Shown here: positions 47,770 through 60,000 of the stretch, piece by piece
Position numbering within the stretch: the stretch's first letter is position 1
Layout: each line of letters begins with the position of its first letter
From: Membranipora membranacea
Taxonomy: Eukaryota > Bryozoa > Gymnolaemata > Cheilostomatida > Membraniporidae
Reading direction: 5' to 3'
DNA: 60,000 nucleotides
Assembly (NCBI GenBank): GCA_914767715.1
Contig: OU612066.1
Location: 29,426,283-29,486,282, forward strand
The notes under the pieces: generated by a model
The model's database searches: none
What the model was told of the DNA's origin: nothing
The model's input: only the letters and a program-made list of their open reading frames with translations
Position numbers and translations under genes: made by a program

Positions 47770-48290
47770 CTATCATGATAACAACAATATTGTTGAAATC
47801 CTTAATGAGGTTGAGCTAAGTATTTCCAGCAGTGCCAGGTTAAATTCAGATAGGATTTCGTTGATCTTGTGTTCCTAGTAATGACTCATGAAGAGTTTTC
47901 TTCAAGAAACTCAGTCTCTATAGGATGTCAAATGTCTTGTTCAGGAGATAAAATGGTCAATCAATGGTAAAATTTACTTAGTTTAGCTCAGCCATCAGCT
48001 AAGCACTCAGATGCAGCAACATTGCATTATGTTTTTTAAACCTCCAGATAAAAAACAACATATTATCTGTAATGATCCCGCAACTGGTATTTTGTTGACA
48101 GGGGATCAAGGCTACCTACCAGTAGAGACAAGCCTTTAATCTGCCTCCTCGTGATGGCTCACAATCATACTATGGTATCGCACTGGATGATAAGCTGTTA
48201 TCAACGGACCAACTGCCATGGTAAGTAGGCTGCTAAATCAACTGAGTCTTTGTTATTTAAAAATAGTATTACACAGCAGGAAAAAATAAA

Positions 48291-48922
48291 ATGGACCATG
48301 CTGATTTTAAAGTAGACAGAGCTGAGCATGATGCTAGATTGATACATGTTCTCAATAGGCTCAAATCAGCGGGATTGACACTCAACAGGCAGAAGCGTAC
48401 ATTTGGTGTTGATGAGTTGGAATTTGTAGGTCATAAACTATCAGCAAAGGGCATCGATCCGATGGCTGGTAAAGTTGATGCTTGAGCTTAAGATTGTCTA
48501 GTTATTGTAGCAAGTTTATACCAGATATCTCGATAAAGACAGAACCACTGCGCAGACTGAAAAAGCAGCCAGCAGAAGGCAAGCAGAACGGTGTCAGAGA
48601 GACATTCATTCTCAACCAAGAGCAGAAAGTAGCGTTAGAGAAAGTGAAGAAAAGTCTAGCCAGTAGTGAGACTATAGGTTATTTTGATCTAAAATATCCA
48701 AGTAAGGTGGTAGCTGATGCAAGTCCTTTTGGTTTAGGCACTGTTCTTATTCAGGATCAGGAGGATGGACCACGGGTTATAAGCTATGCATCAAGAAGTT
48801 TGAGTGATGTTGAATTTAGATACCACCAGACTGAAAGAGAAGCTCTAAGTTTGGTGTCGGCATGTGAAAGATTCAAGCCATATTTGATAGGCAATAAGTT
48901 TGATTTGGTTACCGACCATTAG
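48291..48922 (+). pseudogene. Ty3/Gypsy-type pol remnant in copy 3
   Basis: The RT end (48291-48485) and RNase H (48482-48922) match copy 1 at 35610-36300 closely. The frame is cut by a TAG just after the RNase H Asp (VTDH then stop), but the family motif RIERWVSRLMPYDYTV survives downstream of it, where copy 1 has a slipped repeat. The RT palm and integrase core are missing exactly as in copy 1. Confidence 0.85.
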
Positions 48923-49112
48923 CCACTGAAGGTTATTTATGGTCCGCGTTCAAAACCATGTGCTAGGATTGAACGCTGGGTGTCACGTCTTATGCCATAT
49001 GATTACACTGTATTTTTTTTTGGCCAGGTAGCAAAAATGTAGCAGACTCATAAGAGATCGAATTTCACACAAAACTGATACTCGCTTTTACAAGGATATA
49101 TTTATGTAGTAG

Positions 49113-49457
49113 TGAACAAAAATGGTTCACAGGTAACTGTGCGATCCTCAGATGGACGAGAATATGTCCGTAACAGCTCCCATCTGAGACCCTGCAAGAG
49201 AACCCATGAAATCATTCTACCTTCTTTTGTAGATATAGATGTGTTGTAGGCGGCACAGAGGAGGAAAGGAGGGAAGACGGTGTGAGAAATCATCACGCCA
49301 CAGAAAAACTCCAAACAGATATACTAACTACCTAGAACTAGAATGTCTAAAGGATTATTGTGACTTCTGTTACACATACTATCATCAAGAAACTCAACCT
49401 AATACATGTCAAAAGTGCCCGATGCACTGCAGCACAACAGAGTTGAAAGGAGAGTGA
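49113..49457 (+). pseudogene. Pol C-terminal tail, copy 3
   Basis: It is the counterpart of 36483-36818. The Cys-rich end (CLKDYCDFCYTYY, then CQKCPMHC) and the stop are retained, but the frame is shifted upstream. Confidence 0.5.
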
Positions 49458-49743
49458 ACTCCTGCGGTTTCATGCCAAGGAAATCCTACCCCCACTGACA
49501 ACGCGAATATCAGTGGTGCTTGTTCTCTATTTTCCCATAACTAAGTTATGGTTTTTTTAGGCAAGGATGGCACGGTAGCTGCTGGCCGCAATTGACTCTA
49601 AATATCTCTACACTAAAGAGATTCCATTGACATTATTTACATACTAAAATATTTATAAATAAGACATTCATGCTGCTGTAATACTTTATGCTTGTCTTTC
49701 GTATGTAAAGTTTTCAGGTTATTACTCATTCAAGTTTAACGAG

Positions 49744-49921
49744 AAAAAGAGGGATGTCGTGCCCTCATATGCAGTGACCACTAATTAAGGTCATGTGCTC
49801 ATTTAGCATGCTGCCAATTGTATAAATAGGCATGGCATCACAACTATGTTCAGTTGATATTTAGTCATTACAAGTCATTAGACATAATGGTCACATAATA
49901 AATATACACACTCCGACAACA
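49744..49921 (+). mobile_element. Polypurine tract and LTR, copy 3
   Basis: AAAAAGAGGGA then TGTCGTGCCC.. to CGACAACA, with TGTATAAATAGGC and AATAAA inside. It differs from the copy 1 LTR at only a few positions. No matching 5' LTR was found at the left of either unit. Confidence 0.75.
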
Positions 49922-50089
49922 AATCAAACAGCTTGATTTATATACAACCAACAAAACACAAAATAAACAATTGTATCCACTAGTACCATTGGTGTAAGAG
50001 CCCCATCAACCACATACAGCTGCAAAGCAGAAAACGGAAGCAGAAGTGCAGTGGGGAATATAATTATATATATTATATACCCATTATAT

Positions 50090-50187
50090 GGAAATCAGGA
50101 GCGACATGCTAGATGCAAAATTCTTAAAGCACGAAAATGCAAAATGCCAAATTTCTCAGAGGGGACACAACTCCCTTGATTCAGATG
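50090..50187 (-). repeat. Inverted fragment of the unit left region
   Basis: AAAATGCCAAATTTCTCAGA and GGGGACACAACTCC are the reverse complement of the CCCCTCTGAGCAATTTGGCA zone at 40325-40390 and 52470-52560. Confidence 0.65.
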
Positions 50188-50653
50188 TTAAAGGGATAAT
50201 ACACTTCTGATCTCTGTTTGGCAGCCAATGGAGCACAGAAAAATGTATGTACATACAAAAACTCCTTATTTGTAATTCAAAACCCCTTGTTCTGCTCAAA
50301 TGTGCATTCTAAATTGTAGTTGTGCATCTCCAACAAGAAATAAGACAACTAACAGAATTGCTTGTGATCTGAAAAAAGCTGATTTTGTGAGCAGTTGTGT
50401 GCTCCTACCTCTTGGTTAGCGTTTCAATTGTCCAGATACTCAAAGTGCCATGTGCAATAAGGATGACCTTTTGACTTTAGCTTGTTATTTTCTAACAGCC
50501 CAGCTTAACACTTTTATTACCATAACCGGATATGGTAATAAAAGAGCAGAACAAGGGGTTTTGAATTACAAATAAGGAGTTTTTGTATGTACATACATTT
50601 TTCTGTGCTCCATTGGCTGCCAAACAGAGATCAGAAGTGTATTATCCCTTTAA
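50188..50653. mobile_element. TTAA-flanked MITE with perfect ~107-bp terminal repeats
   Basis: The element begins TTAA-AGGGATAATACACTTC and ends GAAGTGTATTATCCCT-TTAA. The left arm (50192-50298) and right arm (50543-50649) look identical base for base when read inverted. The 240-bp centre has no ORF. TTAA duplication is typical of piggyBac and Kolobok elements. Confidence 0.9.
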
Positions 50654-52160
50654 AAATGATTATCTTATTTGATCCTACAAAAATGCTAGCGCTATTTATA
50701 TTCTGTCATTCATCTATTCAATGTAGGCCACTATCATGGGTTTGTGGAGAGGGCTTACCCCATTTTGTCATACCCCTATCATAGTCAAAACTTGAAAGTC
50801 GGAAATAATTCTTTCTTACTTTTGAAAAGCTGTTAATGCCACAACAGACCAGACTTTCACATGTAATAATAATAATGACGTACAGCACAGTTTGCATTGT
50901 CATCATACTCCTTTCAACCTTCATAATACATACATTAATCAACCTGAACCAGTCAGGTACTCCTTGCTTCAACAAAATGCAGAATGCATGCTGAATGACT
51001 TTGTTACCCAGTTGCTGTGGTTGTGATAGAGCATTGCCTGCTAGCACAATGCAGCGCAGCCATATTTTTATCATTGAAGCCTTACCATAAGTTAGTTCTG
51101 TCTAGGGAGTATGATAAGTCTATGCGCCTGTTGTAAACTCATCAAATGTAATACGTTTCGAGTCTGAGGTAGAGCTCGATGTTGCCAACCCCCCTCCCAT
51201 CGAGACTTTGCTAAATGCTATCAGACTGCTATTATCTCAAGGCTGATATGTGTTTATGTTGCCTTACTTAAAGTTTCAAACGAAGATGAGTATACAGAAA
51301 CTGGACAAATATTTTGCAAGGATTTGGGGTATGGGGTATCTAGTGTGTAGTCAAACTCATAATGCAGATTCTTATACCCCTTGTTAACTTCACGGTTATT
51401 ATATTCATATAATATGTTCACCATACATGTACAGCATTTCGAATATGTATATCTTGCATAGGACTGAGAGCAGGAGATGGCAATCTTATATGATTATTTT
51501 CCTAGTTTGGGAGTAGTCTCCTCTCTATAACTGGTATAATAACTCCTGATATTGTAATGTGATATTTACTGTGTATCTTCCCCTTCTGAGGTGGTATCTT
51601 GGCTTGAGATCGTGATCTCCTAACCGGCTATTACGTGATAATTCATCCACTACTGGGGTGGTTTATAAATATTGGTGATCCTAATCATCTTTCTGCTATA
51701 ACTTGACAACTTGGTATCATCCGCTACTGAGATGGTATAAAGGTTGTTTGATGATGATCAGCCGTCTGCTAACTAGCTATATGAGATACATTGGGACCTC
51801 CGCTTATAAGGGTTTGTTTACATCATCAAATGCAAATAGACAATTGTTTTGAGCCATATATTTTTGCAACATATACAATGAAAAATACCAGGGCCCTAGG
51901 CATCATAGCCACTGTCATTATAAAATGACCACCTAAAACAGCCAGTCCTCTATGTCAGGTTACGTCTCTGAACTCCCACCAGTCAGGTTCCCTAACACTA
52001 AACTTTCTTCCCAGTTCTCCGAGGGTTAAGACGTGGGTCAGATCAGCCCAGGTCAGATCAGGTACAAAAATTAGGAGATTATGGAATATTCTGTGTACTT
52101 CGGTGGGTCAGAGTTAAGTGCAGATATCCTTCTCCAACATCTTACCCCTTGTTCATGTAT
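50654..52160. other. No gene seen
   Basis: Unique-looking AT-rich sequence with no splice-flanked frame that I trust. It may be intron of the IPT gene or intergenic DNA. Confidence 0.4.
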
Positions 52161-52562
52161 GAGAATCCATGTTTGTGACAGAATAAACCAACCAACCAAT
52201 AATACTTTGCATGTCAGCGGACATGTTCAGCCGATTGGAGTGCCTTAGAACTAAGAGTTGAAGCCTATCTTGACAAGCTTTGTCGGAAGTTGATATTGAG
52301 TATGATATGAAAGGAAACAACTACTGGAAGGGGGGCTGTCATAAACTGGGTGAGTCAATATAGTAGGCCAGTAACATATTGTGGTATACAGTAGTTAATC
52401 AAGTTGCGTCCTTTTGTCCTGAGGTAGGACAATCTCAACTCAAAACAGTGCAACACCATTTGAACCAAGGAGTTGCGTCCCCTCTGAGCAATTTGGCATT
52501 TTGTATTTGGCATTTTCGTGCTTTTAGCATTTGGCATTTAGCATGTCGCTCCTGATTTCCAT
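52161..52562 (+). repeat. Partial fourth copy of the unit left region
   Basis: TTTGTGACAGAATAAACCAA, GGAAACAACTACTGGAAGGG and CAACACCATTTGAACC match 40053, 40163 and 40300. About 60 bp near 52245-52305 is not in the other copies. Confidence 0.8.
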
Positions 52563-52636
52563 ACTTAGTCAAACTTATCTAAGGCAATGCAACAGTGACT
52601 AGAACAGAACGCCATTAAGAAAATCTCACAGCGTAC

Positions 52637-56773
<4,137 letters not shown>

Positions 56774-57192
56774 CTGTAAAACACAAAAATGTTTATGTTT
56801 ACAAGTGTGGCCTATTAAGTGAAATCAATAGTAACTTGTTACAAACTAAAAAAAACATGCTATGTCGGAATGATAAATAGTTAATCTTCTTAAAGGGCTA
56901 TTGTTCAGCAGATTTAGATTTTGATTTCTTTCTCACCTCTCATAACCAGTAAGATGAAGTCAAATCTGCAGATAGATTGTAGAATTTAACAGCTGCATGA
57001 GTAATTGACCTACAAGATTTGGGGCCAGAATAACACATTTGAGAATTTATTTTCGATGATCGGCATCATTTTGTTTTATTTATTTATTTATTTATCATAA
57101 GTCTATGAAGAAGGATTATTGAAATGTGTCTATGATATAATACTGATGTTGTATTACAGTTTACATTATATCTGATGGATGCAACTAAAATG

Positions 57193-57223
<31 letters not shown>

Positions 57224-57590
57224 ATGTGCAAAAAATTTCAAAACATGACTACCTGTCAATACTCATGGTCGGGTATTACCCTGCGAACTTCGAAACGGAA
57301 TACATATTTGCAATAATATTGATACCGAGTTCAAAAATATAAAGGCCTGCTATAAATATATATAAAAAGTCATTCCACGACTCTGATGTTTGGGAGATAA
57401 TCATATGATATCTTGGCAAACCGAAACTAGTGGAACAAATAACATTAGAGGCATTGAAGCTAAAGAGGATGCAAAATAGAATGTAAAAGTGGAGTTTTAT
57501 TGCATAACAGTAATTGTCTGACAAAGTATCTAAGAATAATTCCTCTTCTTTCAAAAGTTTTTATAGAATCAGAAGACCTCCAGATAGCTA
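56774..57590. other. Region between the IPT exons and the kinase stop
   Basis: It holds a (TA)n microsatellite (57190-57218), a TTTA run at 57074-57098 and the repeat shared with 29.7-30.0 kb (57238-57490). I found no exon for the missing 5' part of the IPT gene. Confidence 0.5.
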
Positions 57591-59775
57591 TTATCTTCGT
57601 TTTTGGAGTTCTGATGGTCGTCTGGTGCTGACTTGTTTCAATCTGTTTCTGGCCCCGAAAAGGTCAGTGGATCCATCATTCTTTTCAATATCGATGGTAA
57701 CATCAGCCTGTCGGGCTTTTCCAGGTGACTTGGTGTAATCATTGACTGAACGATCAGTGCCAGATTTGAGTACAGGGGAAGGGTCTAAGTACGCCTCAGG
57801 TTCAGCACTGGAGCAGATGGCTTACCAGACTTCTGTACACTACCACCATGTGGTTTGACCGTAGGACGTTTGCTTCCTTTGGAGGGTGGAACTGCTTGAC
57901 TGAAACCCGATTTACTGGCATTACTGAGTGTTATGTGAGCCAGGGGTTTCTGCTTCTTGATTGATACAGCTGGTGCTAGGTAACCTTCCTCCTCAACTAC
58001 TTCAGGCTGGCTTGCGGGTCGGACGAATGGAGCACTTTCGTTACTGTTGTTGTTGTTTGAGTTCACATTTGCATCCTCAGCGATGAAATACTGTGTGGAT
58101 GTTGAACTGCCAGGCATAGCTGTCACCGGGGAGGCAGGAGCGGCATCGACAGGCATCGCCAGATCATAGTCTGATGTCAGAGCATCCACTGGTATGTCAT
58201 AGCTGTAAATGGACCAAATAGATTTGTTAAGCACATAATTAGTCATATGGTGCATGAGAGTGTCAGACAACTTACATCTGACAGCTGACTTGATATGATC
58301 ATAATAATGTTGTTATGCCATTTTGATAGGGTTTTTTAATTCTTTATTGGCATAATTTTCATTCTAAAAGATTGTTTTACAAATAAGCCCGGAAAATTAA
58401 AAAAATTACGTTAATGGTAGATTGACAGAAAAAAATTCATCATGCTATTTACGTTCAATAGTTCTTTTAGGTTCTTTGGTCATATTGTATGCTAAAAAGG
58501 ACCCTACCAGATGGTATAGAAGATTTACCTTTAAATAAATGATTTGATATTTATAGCAAACAGATTAAATTCCTCTGGTGACAAATACATCTATATAAAC
58601 TTACTCAGGTGCTGGAATGTTAGGCTCTTTCTGTGCGCAGTATATGGGAACATCATCATCTCCTGCATCAGACTGACTATAGTAGTTGTCTTCTATCTCT
58701 TTAGTCTGAGCTCTCTCGTACTCTTCATTCTCAGACATGAACGTCCCCAGAGTCTCGCATATCTCGTGGAACGCAGGTCTATTTGATGGGTCTATCTCCC
58801 AGCAAGCAGACATCAACTCGTATCTGTATAAAGTTAAAATATGATATACGTTCTTGATTATCACAAAGTTTAAGAATCAGCATGTAACATACATAATACA
58901 GGCGACACCATAATGCACTACAGTAATGAGTAGTGGTCAATTTATCATAGGAATGTGATTGAGGGAGCAACTCTGGAACTGTGTTGTGATGGAATGGCAC
59001 AAAATCTTCCTTAGTGTGCACTCAAACTAGCCTATACTATAACAGGGAACAGATCCCAACGGAGTTTTTGCTTGTACAAGACCAACTACTCTGTAAGATT
59101 TCTTCACTTACACTTCATCAGGGCAGAAATCAGGTTGAGAAAGTCGCTGGCCGAACTTGAGATGATCCTTGATCTCGTAGTTATTCACTCCTGGGTAAGG
59201 TGAAGCTCCACGTGTCAGAATCTCCCATAATAATACCGCATACGACCACTGTAACAAAAATTTTAAATTACCACAGTGGCTATAACAGAATAACTTTTAT
59301 TATATATGTTTGTATGAGGACATGGAATAGAGTAAACACATTGTACAGATGCTTGTCAAGTTTTGGAACTCGATGATTGGATCATCAGAACATTGTGTAG
59401 ATAACTAACTGTACATCTAATTAATCAGACTCATTTTATTCTTGAGGCTGTCAAAATAAGAATCTTCATCACAGTGACGGAGTTATAATTCCTTGAACTT
59501 ACCACATCGGATTCTATTGTGTATTTTCCTGAGGTTAAGCTCTCAATGGCCATCCATTTAACAGGAAGTGGTTTGGTGCGGTCCTGCACGCGATAGTAGT
59601 CTTCTGAATAGATATCATGTGACAACCCGAAATCAGCGACTTTCACCATGTATTGCTCGTTTACCATACAGTTACGAGCTGCAAGATCTCGATGAATGAA
59701 TTTCTTCTTAGCTAGATAATCCATCCCACTTGATGCTTGAAGACCGAAGTGGATCAAATCTCCAACGGTGAACTC
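57591..59775 (-). CDS. MET/AXL-like receptor tyrosine kinase, C-lobe and tail (partial)
   Basis: Exons are 59775-59503, 59248-59112, 58823-58605, 58202-57826 and 57784-57591, all in phase, giving 399 residues to a TAA. The first has the catalytic loop HRDLAARN, the Mg-binding DFG, the activation-loop tyrosines YSEDYYRV and the tyrosine-kinase-specific [10 protein letters not shown]. The second has [20 protein letters not shown] and [13 protein letters not shown]; the latter matches the MET-family pattern (G.RL.QP..CPD). The third ends the kinase fold ([11 protein letters not shown]). The tail carries several Tyr motifs ([23 protein letters not shown]) of the YxxP/YxxM-like kind that recruit SH2 proteins. 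The N-lobe, membrane span and ectodomain lie beyond 60 kb. The last intron is only 41 nt; if retained, translation ends at 57785 after NLRRT. Confidence 0.85.
57785..57825 (-). other. 41-nt intron (or alternative C-terminus) in the kinase tail
   Basis: The donor TCTG|GTAAGC is near consensus and the acceptor is GTACTTAG|AC. Removing the 41 nt joins VQKS to DPSPVLKSG and opens 64 more in-frame codons (counting the stop). Keeping it stops translation at the TAG that forms the 3' splice site. The downstream 63 residues look coding (for example [20 protein letters not shown]). Confidence 0.65.
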
Positions 59776-60000
59776 CTAATAAGATTTTTTATTTGTTAAT
59801 TTCATCAAGTATGGAGTAAAATTAAGTAACTGATGGTGGTTCGAATACTAGTACTAGTACTCGAAAATCGAATACTATAAGACTATCATGGTATCTAGCA
59901 GTTTTGGCATATATTACAATGATTATTCTGTACTCTGTTTGATTGAACTGGCTCAACCAAGGCACAGAGCAAGTTTTGTGTAAGAGATAAGCACCAAATC
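59776..60000. other. Intron of the kinase gene
   Basis: The sequence upstream of the acceptor AAATCTTATTAG shows no further exon before the window ends. Confidence 0.6.

Noticed and set aside
57276-57554. 92-codon minus frame after the kinase stop, with a hydrophobic stretch
   Set aside because: It lies in the repeat shared with 29.7 kb, has no splice sites in phase with the kinase exons, and the other copy is not open.

Overview
This window looks like animal nuclear DNA. It is AT-rich and intron-bearing, with GT/AG splice sites in the usual context, and it carries animal-type genes: a receptor tyrosine kinase of the MET/AXL class, plexin/MET-like IPT exons, an NHL beta-propeller protein and a secreted EGF peptide. 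Very short introns (a 41-nt and a 73-nt candidate), many tRNA-derived SINEs and hairpin MITEs point to a non-vertebrate, and I lean towards a sponge or another early-branching animal. I cannot name the species. All gene models were built by hand from splice sites, reading phase and protein patterns.

Region by region. At 0-4 kb there is a large fold-back repeat, the 3' part of an unrecognised plus-strand gene, and a minus-strand YqaJ-like (PD-(D/E)XK) nuclease ORF. 5-7 kb holds a strikingly perfect double palindrome, SINE remnants and MITEs. 7-10 kb has a few candidate minus-strand exons only. 10-19 kb is almost all repeats: tandem duplications, a ~60-bp minisatellite, an LTR-like promoter block, LINE and SINE pieces, and a degenerate satellite. 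19-22 kb (minus) is a complete three-exon gene for a 124-residue secreted EGF-like peptide. 24-28.3 kb (minus) is a seven-exon NHL propeller gene whose exon phases all agree; its 5' end is not seen.

30.3-50 kb is a tandem segmental duplication. A full unit of about 7.6 kb (copy 1), a left-end fragment of 2.6 kb (copy 2) and a second full unit of 7.8 kb (copy 3) lie in the same orientation. Each full unit carries a 9-bp GC-rich minisatellite that is open in all six frames and reads as a collagen-like Gly-X-Y chain, followed by a broken Ty3/Gypsy-type pol and one LTR. The two full units share the same internal pol deletions, so an already dead element was copied as a segment. Differences between copies act as natural filled/empty sites that expose later insertions, including a TA-flanked MITE.

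52.6-56.8 kb (minus) has four exons with plexin/MET-type IPT features, interrupted by a LINE remnant with a greatly expanded microsatellite tail. 57.6-59.8 kb (minus) holds the C-lobe and tail of the MET/AXL-like kinase; its N-lobe and ectodomain lie beyond the window. A 41-nt intron in the tail uses the TAG stop codon of the unspliced frame as its own 3' splice site, so splicing would choose between two C-termini. The clearest genes (EGF, NHL, IPT, kinase) all run on the minus strand. The EGF peptide and the kinase are classes used in cell-cell signalling, but nothing in the sequence ties them together functionally.
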